From the NCBI GenBank assembly GCA_000349905.1, contig KB722759.1:394206-426919 (forward strand): a stretch of DNA of 32,714 nucleotides, given 5' to 3'. The position numbers were made by a program, and so were the translations under genes. The first letter of the stretch is position 1, and each line of letters starts with the position of its first letter. The stretch is from Volvariella volvacea V23 (lineage: Eukaryota; Basidiomycota; Agaricomycetes; Agaricales; Pluteaceae). Of the stretch, positions 8,807-19,448 are shown in pieces. Under the pieces are notes generated by a model, which saw nothing but the letters and a program-made list of their open reading frames with translations, made no database searches and was not told where the DNA came from.

Positions 8807-11771
8807 ATGACCCCCTCGTCCAATCAACCTAGCAATGACCAGCCAGCATTTAATGATACCCCACCTACCAGCCCTCGTCGTCACTGTGTTCAGGATACCC
8901 CTCATACAATTGCAACCTCCAATCCCCCAATTCTCAAGGATTGGGATGACACCCAAGAGATCCAGTCTCGTATAAACTCAGAACTCGATAGGCCTGGCGC
9001 AACGATTTTTGGTGGCCCTCAGCTCACTGAAGAGCTGTTTGTAGGCGAGGTAGCAGAGGCACAGATCACTGCATTTCTCAACAAGACAAAACGTTACGCC
9101 AATGGTCGGTGGGTCGGTATCCCAGCCTCGCTCACGAACGAGAAGGACTTGTACAAGCCCTTAACGGATATTTGCAACGACATCTTCAAACACTTTTCAT
9201 GGGCAGACAGAAACACGGTGATAACTGGCTCAGTAAGGATGGACCACAATTCGGAAACTGGGATAGTCAGTCAGGCAGAGCACCCAGGCAACAGTAAGAA
9301 GCTGAAGTCTTCTCCTGACGTGGTAATCTCGGGAAAGAGGGCACGTAGTTTAGGCTGCTCGAATTTCCCTTCCCCACCAACATATAACGCGTGCATCTCA
9401 TTGATCGAGGTCAAGCTCAAATCAAATGTCAATTTCAAAGGTCACCGAAATCAGATTGGGGTCTACGTTAGGTCAATTGAGTTACCTCATTGCTGGTTGT
9501 TTACTGACCTGGAATACAGGCAATGCTTCGCACAACAAGCACATAGGATGCACATCTATACGGCATTAATTAACCAAGACGAAGTCCAAATATTGCACTA
9601 CGATCGCGCTGGGGTTGTTTACACGGAGCGGATTGACTATCACAAGCGCCCTGAAAAGTTCATTTTGTGGATCTGTGGAATTTCATCACCTAACCTCACA
9701 AAAATTGGATTTCACCCATCCATTTATTGGGAAAGTACTCGTCGTCTGTTAAATTTCACTGACGCGGAAACAAGAAAGAAGATTCAACTGATTATAGGCC
9801 ATGCGCTATTTCGCAGGCTGACGCTTGTCGGCCGCGGGACTATTTGCTGGAAGGCTTCAATGGCTGTCGGAGGAAAGAGGGTGTTGATTAAGCAATATTG
9901 GAGGTCAGTCCATAGACCTGGGGAGGAGACCTTCTTGAAGCGCCTCAAAGGGCTCCCTGGAATTGTGGATATTCTTGGTTACCAGCATCTGGAGAAAATA
10001 TCCAGTTTCCGGTTGTCACAGCCACCTGATTTCAGGGATAGAATGCTTGTGCGCATCATGATGCATGCGGAGGGCAAAACAATTGATCAGTGCGAGTCCC
10101 AGTTAGAAATCCTCGAAACCATCTATGATGCAGTTCAAGGTTGGTAGACATATTCAACCGATTATTCATTCAACACCTAACCTCTTATTTCCAAGGACAC
10201 AGGAATGCATGGAACAATAAGATCCTCCACCGAGATGTCCACATAGGCAACATCCTAAGGGGACGCGACGGGGCCAAGGTAGGATATAGAGGGATTCTAG
10301 CTGATTTTGATATGGCTATTTGGACCGACCGCACTGAGTCTTTGAATGGGGTAGATGTTCGCACGGTACAGATCAAGCCTCCATTCAGTGGCTATGAACT
10401 CACGTGACTGTCTAGGGAGACCGCGCATTCCAATCTGTAAATGTCATTCTAAACCCTAACCGCCCACACGACTACAAGGACGATCTACAATCTTTCTTTT
10501 GGGTGTTGGTGTGGTTGTGCTTAAGATACCGAAGGCCCAGTCAACCCAAGCCTACATTTCCCGGCCTGTTACAAGTATGGAGTGGGGAGAATTCCCGTAC
10601 CAGTGCACTGGAGAGGCGATATGCACTGGAATACTTTGAGGAAATTGTGGTCCCTCAAATTAGTCGTGGTTTTACTCTCCCCTTTATTAATTTGCTTAGG
10701 AAGCTCCGTAACTTAATCTGGGCGCAGTGCCATGAGGCAAGCAAGCCATACGTTCCTTGTAGCTGCCCTGGCAGCCCAACTACATTGGAAGAGCTTTGTC
10801 CAAACGCAGACGAGGATTATACAAGATTCCTTTCCGCAATCGAACAAGCAATAGAAGAAGCAGAGGAGGAGGAAGCTAGAAAAAAGCTGGAGAATGAGCG
10901 CGAGAGAGAAGTCACAGGAATGCCCCATCTGCGACCCCGTTCTAGCGACGCGAAACCTCTTTCTCCAGCAGGGTCAGATGAAGAATCTAGCAATCCTACG
11001 GCTGCTCCAACGTGTCGGAGGCATCCCAAGAAAACTATGCAACGTCCTGGAGACCAGTCAGATGCTAACATCAATCCTGTCAATTCTGGTGTATCTCGTC
11101 CAATCAATCCATTGCCACGTCGGGTACTAAAAGGTCGTGCATCTAATGCGACCAAGGCCCAAAATCAACCGCAACTACTACCGCAACCATCATCCACACC
11201 AGTGGAGGGCTCCCGTACTTCTATGCCTAAAAGACGACGCCAAGCTGAGGGTGATGCTGAAAAGCGCGCAGGAAAGCGCCCCCGAAATCGTCGCCGTAAT
11301 GCAAGTCCTCCACAAGTGATACCTGGATCACCCCGGCTGCCTGATATACGACCTGAAGATGCTCGCCCACCTCCACCAGCAACAGTGTCCCCTGGTGGCC
11401 ACGTCTTTCTGGCCAGAAGCACTAGATCAATGAACGTTGACGCTTACTCGTCGATTGGGTTCGGAGTGGATTTCGATGCTCCACCGCTTTCCTCACCTAC
11501 ACGTGGATATTCTCAGATGCACCAACCATTCGAATTCACCTTTACGAGCACCACAAACATTGCGCCAACTCTTCCATCTACACCAAGTAATGAGGTCACA
11601 GACACTACTCCAGCCGTCACACATGCACGTAGAAACTGTGCCAGAGCCACACGAACTACTAATTTAGCCCGGTCCTTGTTCCCCGTTCTCGAAGTCGACA
11701 GCGAAGAACAGGCTGAATCACTTCCTCCTAGCTCCCCTGAAAATTCGTCAGAGGATGAAGACCCGGCTTAA
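8807..11771 (+). CDS. FunK1 (fungal-type) protein kinase paralog B, catalytically complete, 936 aa
   Basis: Exons: 8807-9471, 9520-10139, 10196-10365, 10416-11771, summing to 2811 nt; introns are 48, 56 and 50 nt. The serine/threonine-type FunK1 domain shows PDVVISG, then QCFAQQAHRM right after intron 1, a lysine in VLIKQYWR, the catalytic loop ILHRDVHIGN (Asp442), the metal site ADFDMA (Asp465) and DDLQSFFWVLVW in the C-lobe. The family is expanded in agaricomycetes; substrates are unknown. From about residue 600 follows an acidic helical stretch (EEAEEEEARKK) and a long disordered Pro/Ser-rich tail with strongly basic clusters (KRRRQ, KRPRNRRRN), typical nuclear localisation signals. ATG 8807 was chosen as the first ATG in frame. 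The first intron is 48 nt without an in-frame stop, so an unspliced message would add 16 residues. Confidence 0.88.
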
Positions 11772-12115
11772 CTCTTCAAGAGGTCGTGACGCCATTACTC
11801 CATTTGCCTAAACCATATCCGAGAAAAATGGGTTTTTGTAAGGTAATTCTCATGGAATCTGACAGAAAGGTAATCAAAAGCAACAAACTCATTCGACAAT
11901 AGCTTCTCCTTTTCCGCCTCGCATACAGAGTAGGTATCATGATTAATTCAAGGCTGGCCTAGCATCTCAAAAGAACATATTTATACGCCCGAAATTATAC
12001 GCAATATAAACGCAGAAAATATTGCTGCGAATTTGTTAATAAAGACATATATGCTCGATCGGTCTGGTGCTAGTGCTACTATACGTTGCCCTTTATGATA
12101 TAGTCGACTGGAGAA
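11772..12115. other. convergent intergenic region
   Basis: AT-rich DNA between the 3' ends of FunK1-B and the next, oppositely oriented gene. No gene, repeat or RNA is visible. Confidence 0.6.
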
Positions 12116-12994
12116 TTAAGAGTCCCAACCAACTGATGACTCGCCATCATCCGTGGTAGAATCGTCGTCGAGATACAAGCCCAATATTGTGTCGTGACTA
12201 AGACTATCAGAACTTGTGGTACTGCTGCTTCCATCTGAATTCATGAATGTGCTAATCGAGATATTTTTCCTTGTATATGGAATCAGGACCTTGCTTCCAG
12301 TACCTACAGAGATGAGGGTCCTGTTCAGTAGTGTCGTCAACACGCTAGGCGGTTGAGTACACACAAGCAATAAATACCTTAACTTTCTTCCGGCCTTGCA
12401 TATCCAATACCATATTTCTGGACATCTGCCATTCCTACGCCTCCTGGCCACTTCATAATGCGTTCCAACTTCATACCCATTGACCTTTACTGCTCCCGGC
12501 ACCACTCCATCGTCCACGAAAATCGCAAAATCAATGACGAACATGAGCTCATCAGGACTGCATGACGACAAGAGAGTGACATGGATCGGAGTAGTCGGGC
12601 TGAAGCAGTCCGGTAGGTGTGGTTGTCCACGTCGCAGCCACTCCTTCTCGAGAAGCTTCAATTTCTCGTTCTCAATTGCCACAGACCGCCCGGACAATAC
12701 TGCTTCAAGGATTCCTCCGCTTTCCGTACTCCCTTTCAAAAATGAAACATTCCAAAACTGTGCTATTCCTCCATTGTTTGCGTTCGTCCTCTGGCGCCCT
12801 TCATAGATCATTCTGGCTAGACGATAGTAAGTGTAACTTTCATCGCGAAGTTGGAATTGGAATCTCCGTTTGTTAAACTGTATGACCTCCTTGAGAGCTT
12901 TGGCAGTAGATATTATTGGCCGTGGGGTTAAGATAGGGTGGATGCCACTCGAGGCAGGAGACGACGTGAACGATGTAGTCAGAGTATTAGGCAT
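12116..12994 (-). CDS. hypothetical protein, 292 aa if unspliced
   Basis: I do not recognise this protein. It is open without interruption from ATG 12994 to 12116 and has a mixed alpha/beta-like composition with conserved-looking stretches (VTLLSSCSPDELMFVIDFA, VNGYEVGTHYEVARRRRNGR) and an acidic Ser/Thr-rich C-terminus. An alternative model splices 12304-12377 (GT-AG, 74 nt) after KAGRKLR. It continues as YWKQGPDSIYKEKYLD with the stop at 12252-12254; I cannot decide between the two. The frame is also open for about 26 codons upstream of the ATG, with a protein-like sequence (PPFIPYFNPIQGPFFD) but no ATG, so a further 5' exon is possible. No transmembrane segment or signal peptide is evident. 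Confidence 0.55.
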   Translation of the reverse strand: MPNTLTTSFTSSPASSGIHPILTPRPIISTAKALKEVIQFNKRRFQFQLRDESYTYYRLARMIYEGRQRTNANNGGIAQFWNVSFLKGSTESGGILEAVLSGRSVAIENEKLKLLEKEWLRRGQPHLPDCFSPTTPIHVTLLSSCSPDELMFVIDFAIFVDDGVVPGAVKVNGYEVGTHYEVARRRRNGRCPEIWYWICKAGRKLRYLLLVCTQPPSVLTTLLNRTLISVGTGSKVLIPYTRKNISISTFMNSDGSSSTTSSDSLSHDTILGLYLDDDSTTDDGESSVGWDS

Positions 12995-13230
12995 CTCGGG
13001 TGATGGAGATAGTATGTCGAAGAAAGGGCCTTGTATTGGATTAAAATATGGAATAAATGGTGGTCGACTCTCGCAATATCATCCACAATTACTTTCACTA
13101 TCTCAACAGCTACTGGACTAAAGGTATAACCTTGTTCCTCCTTTTAGAGTCAGCCTCAAAATTGCTCACGATCGTATTTCTGTTCTTTCGATAAACCTCA
13201 AGACTTATCAACATCGAAACGTGTAATACA

Positions 13231-13610
13231 TTATGCGTCAACTTCGTTTAATTCGTGTGCGAGCTTTACGACGTCATTCTATCGTGGAATTAGAACTACA
13301 GTGCAATTCGAATGACGCGCACTCACACCATCACGAGAAACCTTCACGGCAGGATCACCTTCTCGGGCTTTGCGACTGATGGTGTTCCCCTATTGTCCTC
13401 GATTTTGAACTAGGTAAAGGTCAGAAGTTCTAACTTACCTTGTTGCTCTTCACCTGAGCTTTCCCTTCTTCGACGACTTCAGATACCTTTCCCGAAGGCT
13501 GCCCACCGCCCCAGTTCCAGCTACGATCGAGAAGAGTATGTAAGTAAAGGTAAATCTGATCAATCGCATACGTACGACACTTCTTGTCCTTTCTTAAGTT
13601 GATCAGCCAT
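13231..13610 (-). CDS. small Hva1/TUDOR-domain-like protein, 75 aa, four exons
   Basis: Exons in coding order: 13610-13576, 13520-13439, 13389-13327, 13278-13231, summing to 228 nt; introns are 55, 49 and 48 nt with clean GT-AG ends. The protein starts MADQLKKGQEVSWNWGGGQP and includes SGKVSEV, KGNTISRKA and DPAVKVSRDGNDVVK, the layout of the hypervirulence-associated protein TUDOR domain family (Hva1, DUF2945). That is a one-domain SH3/Tudor-like fold found widely in fungi and bacteria; its molecular role is poorly known and the family name comes from a Cryptococcus mutant phenotype. It is not a toxin. No exon exceeds 82 nt, so open-frame searches miss the gene. Gene model confidence is high because all four exons stay in frame and end at a stop; family assignment rests on motif pattern only. 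Confidence 0.85.
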
Positions 13611-13911
13611 GGTGATATGATGATAATAGTGAGTTAGTGGCGGTTCGGGATGAGATTAATTAATGGTAACCCCTAAACTCCCTGGCTCATATACCAGTCG
13701 ATGCTCATGACGTCAGTAGTGTTTCTTGATCGATAGGAGTACGGGTGCCATCACTTCGAGGGGCCTCATGGCTTGCGATCCCAAGAACGAAATGAAACCA
13801 CAAGTCGCGCATAGTCTGGCTCCCAATGCGAGCCAAAGGCATATTTGATTAGTGTATCAAGTTAATAGTACATACCAATCCAAAACTACAATTACCCTGT
13901 GGCCTTATCCT
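13611..13911. promoter_or_regulatory. upstream region of the TUDOR-like gene
   Basis: This 301-bp gap separates two minus-strand genes. It must hold the 3' end of the MFS transporter message and the promoter of the small TUDOR-like gene. I see no clear TATA box and no other feature. Confidence 0.4.
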
Positions 13912-15928
13912 CTACACGATATATCTAAAACCTTTTAGTGCTCCAATTTTCTGTTCATCTTCGTCCGTCTTTCTATTGAGGGAATCTAGGTATCGCTTAT
14001 AACCGTATGCCAGTCCAATCGTTACGCATGATACGACAATGGAAATGATATACGAGTTGGTGTATCTTGGTCCCCAGCTACTGGGGAAGACATAGCTGTG
14101 CGAAATTGAATAAGTTGAGAACATTCACGTAATTACTTTACTTACGAGCCAGCGATGGATCCCAGTTGAGAAAATGCAGTGGCAATCCCAATCGAGGTAG
14201 CACGTTTGTTGGCAGGTTTAGGGAACGAATTGCTGATCCACGCTAGGAGGACAACAAACGCTGCTGGTGTCAGGTCCATGAAGAAACTACGGCATTTAGC
14301 ACCTTCAGTACTGTATCCCCTTCCAAGTCAAAGAACCTTACATTGCTGTGTAACGCACGCCGATGTTCATGGTCGTCAAGCTCATGACGAAACCAATGAT
14401 ACCCAGACTGACGGAGAAGGCAAAGTGAGAGAATCGCTGCTTCACTTTGTCGGAATGCCTAAAGTAACCCTGTCAGCACTTTCGAAACGAATTATATTTA
14501 CTAAGTGATGAATTATACCTTGATATAATGAAAGCGCTGATGGCCCCAACCAAGGACGGTGGAGTGCACAAAAGCAAAGAAATTGTTCGATTGTACCCCA
14601 GCGTTGCCGTTAAGGTAGGGAAGAATTGATGGAACCCTATAGACAATTGAAATCCTGCCATGCAAAACGCGAGCCACCAGGTCTTAGGGTCCTTGATTGA
14701 CATAATTAAACCTTCTTTAGCTGACACATTGTCTTCCTCGTCATGCGTCATATCCTCCTTCTTCCGTAATTGGGCGAGGGCGACTTCTTCAGGGCTTAAC
14801 CAATTGGAGGCGTTGGACGGAAAATCAGGGAGTATGAACATCGCGGGAATAGCCAGCGCCACAGTGATGGCTCCTTCAATAAAGAATAGCCATCTAAAGG
14901 AATATAGGTATTCAGGGCCTACGTAGCTATTTGGTTGGACAGCTTACCTCCAAGCGGCGTAACCAAGTTTACCCTCCATGGCGTCAAGAATCCCGGTGGC
15001 CATCAACGTACCGAACGCAGTACTGATTAGGATCCCGCAGAATAGAATACAGTTACGCAAACCGAGTTCCTCTATGCGAAATGTCAGAATGTGGGTAAAA
15101 TAGTCAAATAATGTCGAACCTTGCTTATACCAAGCGGAAAGTGTAAATAGAGCGCCCGGGAAGAATGAGCTTTCAACGAATCCGAGGAAGAAACGGCACG
15201 CGAGCACTCCTCCAAAGCTACACGAACAATAGGTAAACGCTCAATTCTGACGACAGTGCGGGCTTACTTCTGGGTGAAACCCGTGGCAACGGAGATAAGC
15301 CCCCACACAATTGTGCAGGCCGGTAGGTAGAGGGATGGTCTTTTGATGTAGTTCAAGTACAAATTGCTACTCCCTGTCAGCAACGTTTCACTGTACTAGC
15401 AACAACAGAGCTTACGAAGGGACCATCATCAGTATATACCCAACAAAGAATATGGATAGCACTGTTGGGTATTGATTCCCACTCAGCCCAAGATCCTCTT
15501 CAAATCCACGCAGCCGTGCAACGCTGTATTCATCGACGATTAGAACAACGATTGAGGGAATAGTGGCGGGAACACTTACGCGGCATTGCTGCGGTCTATC
15601 TGCGAGTAGCAGGAAGAAAATAAGCGTGAGCATTTGTTTGTCCAGAGTTCCCTCCCGCTTCTCCGCATTACACCGCAATCCACGTTGTCTCCGATCGTCC
15701 ACGTCCTACCGTCAAAGAAAGACCAACGACAAAGATACTCACAAAATTCAAAATGAAGATCACGACCAGCATACTCATCCTCAGGTCCAACTTCCTCACC
15801 AGCTGTCGTTCCAATTTCCTTCTCCTCTCAAGGGTTTCATCGTCCGTCGGAAGGGTCGGGATGGTAGCCTTAGATGAATCGAGGGATTCCAGTTTGTTAT
15901 TCGTCTCAGAAGATATCGAAGCTGTCAT
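13912..15928 (-). CDS. MFS transporter, allantoate/nicotinate permease (Dal5/Tna1) type, 483 aa
   Basis: Exons in coding order: 15928-15743, 15599-15580, 15523-15416, 15366-15268, 15217-15120, 15071-14948, 14893-14519, 14458-14342, 14286-14146, 14095-13912; total 1452 nt. Nine GT-AG introns, 48-60 nt except the first (143 nt). A polytopic plasma-membrane symporter of the anion:cation symporter family, which carries allantoate, nicotinate, biotin and similar small anions. Family marks: NFIDRSNAAVARLRGFEEDL after helix 1, LSIFFVGYILMMVPSN, CRFFLGFVESSFFPGALF, WYKQEELGLRN, ISRHSDKVKQRF in the central loop region and SSWGPRYTNSY near the C-terminus. Length matches the family (about 480-500 aa). 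The junction at 14459-14518 uses the downstream acceptor (tttag), because the nearer cag would break the frame. Substrate cannot be told from sequence. The gene looks intact. Confidence 0.9.
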
Positions 15929-18280
15929 TTCGTTATTGTCGTTGCCTATTTCTTCACACTGAAGTGGGGTTCGCCGTCAAAATTCGTGATCGAGGGCAAG
16001 GGTCTATTGCGAATCTGTAAGGTGTATCCTGATACCTCTATCCAAGTGGGGAAGGAGAAGGCGCCCTAAATTATTGAGGGGATGGGGAAGGGACAACTCT
16101 TGCAGGCGTGAGGAAGGAGTGGTTGTGGAGGTCGAGGGAGGAGAGAAGTAGACTGGGTCATCAAGGGATATAAAGGAGCGTAGTCCGGAAGGGGAATCGA
16201 TGTACAGCAAGAGCGAACTCCGCCGCACCGTAAACAGTCCGAGCATGAGACAGGGTTGGAGTTCCTTTTATCTTTACTGTGCTCTCACCTTAGCCAGGTC
16301 TGATGAAGCAAGGAAGGGAAAGGTGCTTAGAAAATCAATTTATCCTGGAAATCCCTAAATATTACGAAGATCGACCCTGCCTTGGACTCATTTCACATCA
16401 TGATGCAGGCACTTGCGTGGATTGGGTGAGGTCCAACCTATCGTCGCTATAAGTCGAGCCCAGTCCGTAACAGCTTCAACGGTATTCGTCTCCCTTCCAC
16501 TTGTATGCTGAGTTTCACTCTGCTCATGACAAACCATCCGATAACGACGCGTTCAACGCCATCCGGAGACAAAAAAACCTGAGAGAAGACGAGTCCCTAA
16601 TGACACCAGAGGAATGCCGTACGTCCATAAAGTGCAACATGATGTGTGTTGATAAGATGACTGTATAGCTGACACGCATTTCCATTAGTCTGTCTCCATT
16701 CAGATTGGTCCAATGATTCGGGTCAAGCTTCCAAGCCTATCAGGTTCCTCACTCAATTGCAAGCTCCTGCATCGCTACTCTGCTTCGTGTGCATCCGAGT
16801 CGAAATATATTATAAATGGGCAAGTCTTCACCGCATCTGAGCACCCATGACGAGCACCCACATTCCTTGGCACACCACCTGGCTTCAGAGTCCCTCCATT
16901 CCTTCCACGTGCATGGAAGTCCCACATCCCTCGATCATGTGTACACAATCTACTAGCTTCCCAGCTCTCTTCCCCCAGCCAATAATAGGCCAAGCCACTA
17001 GGCTATCATCTCGTCATCTGAACACTACGATAATCAAAAACTGATTACCCATCACCATCTGAACCTGCCCCAGCTTACGAAGTTCCCTCCCCTCGCCCTC
17101 ACACCGTTCCACCGCGCTCTGATCAAAGCAGATGCAAATGGAGAAAGCCACTTTTTTCCCACACGGCCAAGATACGTGGATGATGCAAAGCGTTGAGCTG
17201 TCAATAGTTGCAATGTTCTGATCGTTCTTGTCATCCCGCTTTACAACCACGTAGCCCCGCTGAAGGCAGGTGAGTTCACGATCATTGATTTTTACCTACT
17301 GACTTAAGGTAGAATTTATCTACCACAACGATCGTCATTTCCCCTTGTTCATTCCCTGTAATTTGCGTGTTCATTCAGCCTTCCGGTAAAATTCACTCCC
17401 GGGAGATGAGACGTCCTCATTTTGTACGCCACAGGGGGGAGAAGGTTTATATTTACTCTGTGTCATTGTGTACTTGTCACGAGGATTCTGCAAGGCAAAG
17501 GTACGCACCCGTATTTCATTCGTGGGCTTTAGTTCTCAAATGACAGCACTTGGTATTAAACTATCATTGTGCAGCGCACCTTTGGTGATAGCACCCGATC
17601 ACCCGCACTGCTTCTATGTTAGTTCCTGTTGAGCTAAACAACTAGCAAGTCTTCCCTGAGGTGCGTGATTACGCACCTGAATTGCTCCTTTGGGTATGAT
17701 ACACCTATCACGGATTGTTACGCCACTCGTCTTCTATTACCTCGATTCAGCCATTCTCGTAGGATCCCTCACACCCTATTATCAGCAGCTACTCAATAAC
17801 ACTTACACATCCCATCTGAGACAAAATCACACGACGAGCGCACCGTATCTTTATTGTTTCCGAATCCGATGAGATCAAAAAAATGCTTTTAGCTCGAATC
17901 CGACCCTGCATCCCTGCCTAACCACGAAGCTGATTTACGGAATGCCCATTTCAAATTCTCCAGGAATTTTCCTAGTGCCAATCGACCCCTGATCCTCATT
18001 TTGGGCTACCAAAGCAAGAATGTTCTCCGAAAGGAAATAAAATAATATTAGGCGTTCATGCGTCTTGGAGGATCTAGCTCTTGAGCATGTACAGACCCCG
18101 GATGGATGTATGAGTTTTGTTCGCTGCCCAAATTGTAAGATTCAAGGACTACCCTAGGTGAAAAAGGGTTTCGGCCTGGTGGCCTGCCCTGTGCAGCTCA
18201 ATTACAGTCAATCAAGTGCCATCGAGGGACTGTGTCAAGACGGTGCTCAACGGACTTTTGGAAGTGGAGCAGGTGGAACT
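15929..18280. other. gene-poor region upstream of the MFS gene
   Basis: About 2.35 kb without a gene I can support. Bases near 15929-16260 are probably the MFS promoter and leader. Open frames here are short, overlap on both strands and lack motifs. An 8-bp perfect hairpin (AGGTGCGT, loop gatt, ACGCACCT) lies at 17659-17678. The right end is the insertion target of the LINE. Confidence 0.5.
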
Positions 18281-18290
18281 CAGTATAGAC
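18281..18290. repeat. left target-site duplication of the LINE
   Basis: CAGTATAGAC here recurs exactly at 19439-19448, just beyond the poly(A) of the element. Including the two bases before it (CT here, CTA at the right side) gives a 12-13 bp duplication with one extra base. Confidence 0.75.
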
Positions 18291-19435
18291 GCTAGCAGAG
18301 ATGCCCCTTGTCAGGATATGGGGTGAAGACCCGATTTTCCCAGAAATCAGACAGCCCGACCATCTCATCATCGCTGCGGACAACGAAGCAGCGATGAAGT
18401 GCCTGCTCTCCCCAGATACGCACGCAGCACAATCATTATCAATCCCGATCATCAGAGCAGTCAAGACTTGGCTTGATGCTAACGAGAGGAGGACTATCAC
18501 ATTCACCCATTGTCCTGCACACAAGGGAATCGAGTTAAACGAAATGGTGGATAAGGACGCCAAAGCCGCCGCCCTCATCACCCCTGACTCCGGCCCGATA
18601 CCACGCTCCATTGCATGGGAGCGGGCAGAGATTGACCGCAAGGCTCTTGAAATTTGGAGAAACCTCCCAGCAGAGCACTGGGGGAAGTCGAGCCACTTCC
18701 TACGCGAGCACTCGAATTGGAAGGACCAGGGTGGAATCCACATGAAAAGATTTGGCGGCGACACGAAGCGATACGCACAGTTCGTTCGCTCCCTCTCGGG
18801 CCACGCACCTATCGGCCAATTCAGATCAAAATTCTTCCCTGAAGAACCTACCCATTGCCCGACGTGCTACGTCTACCAAGACCGCTACCACGTCATGTTC
18901 GAGTGTAAAGCTACTCACTCCATCCCAGCACTCACCCCTACGATGAGCAAGATGTCTCGCATCGAGCGCGTACAGGACCGGAATCTCAGATTCCGCAGAC
19001 ATATCGAACTCAGCCCCCTCAAGGTCGGTAGGAGCAAGATCCCTTCAATCATGGCCAGCTACTTTGAGTGGCTGAAAAACAACCCCATAGCATTCACGTT
19101 CGAAGGCGCACCCCCTACCCTTCCCGGGTAAGTTTCTTCCCCTTCTAACGGACAATATTAGATTAGCCTGTATTACCGGTATACGTACTGGACCATTGCT
19201 GTACTATACTACGTAGTTTCCGTCTCCTGATCTCCTAGTGCTCTTACGGTCTCGGTCTATTTGTATACGTACTCATCTCACCTGCGCTCTCGCAACTTAC
19301 GTAGTTTCCTACAGTCTCTCTCTCTGTTCTACTTGATACGTCGGATACTGTAGATACTCTCATCTCTTATTACCCTTCGGGGGGGGCCCGTACTTAGCTA
19401 CAGCCTCAATAGATTTAAAAAAAAAAAAAAAAAAA
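18291..19435 (+). mobile_element. 5'-truncated LINE (non-LTR retrotransposon) copy with poly(A) tail
   Basis: The 1.15-kb insert runs from just after the left target-site duplication to a 20-nt A tract (19416-19435). It contains only the 3' end of a LINE: the RNase H region, a C-terminal zinc-knuckle-like segment and about 280 bp of 3' untranslated DNA. No reverse transcriptase or endonuclease is present. This is the product expected when target-primed reverse transcription stops early. It cannot move on its own. Confidence 0.85.
18301..19131 (+). pseudogene. LINE ORF2 fragment: partial RNase H and CCHC-like C-terminus, 276 codons
   Basis: The open frame starts only at the truncation point, so the ATG at 18301 is an internal methionine. 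The fragment carries the third RNase H acidic site (LIIAADNEAAM) and the His/Asp end of the domain (FTHCPAHKGIELNEMVDKDA), which matches the RNase H domain of fungal LINEs. Near residues 182-200 is a CxxC...H...C pattern (HCPTCYVYQDRYHVMFEC) typical of the ORF2 C-terminus. The first catalytic strand is missing, so no active enzyme is expected even if translated. The frame shows no stops or shifts, suggesting a fairly recent insertion. Confidence 0.85.
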
Positions 19436-19438
19436 CTA

Positions 19439-19448
19439 CAGTATAGAC
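19439..19448. repeat. right target-site duplication of the LINE
   Basis: CAGTATAGAC, identical to 18281-18290, sits three bases after the poly(A) tract. Confidence 0.75.

Noticed and set aside
8521..8823. 100-codon minus-strand open frame in the kinase promoter region.
   Set aside because: No recognisable motif, and it overlaps the start of FunK1-B in antisense. Could be a fragment of something older, but nothing supports it.
16294..16348. Hammerhead ribozyme-like arrangement: CCAGG, then CTGATGA, a small stem (AAGCA/TGCTT), AGAAAA and a closing CCTGG.
   Set aside because: Extra bases separate stem II from GAAA, stem III would have only two or three pairs, and the cleavage-site/stem I junction has a mismatch. 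Chance is the simpler reading.
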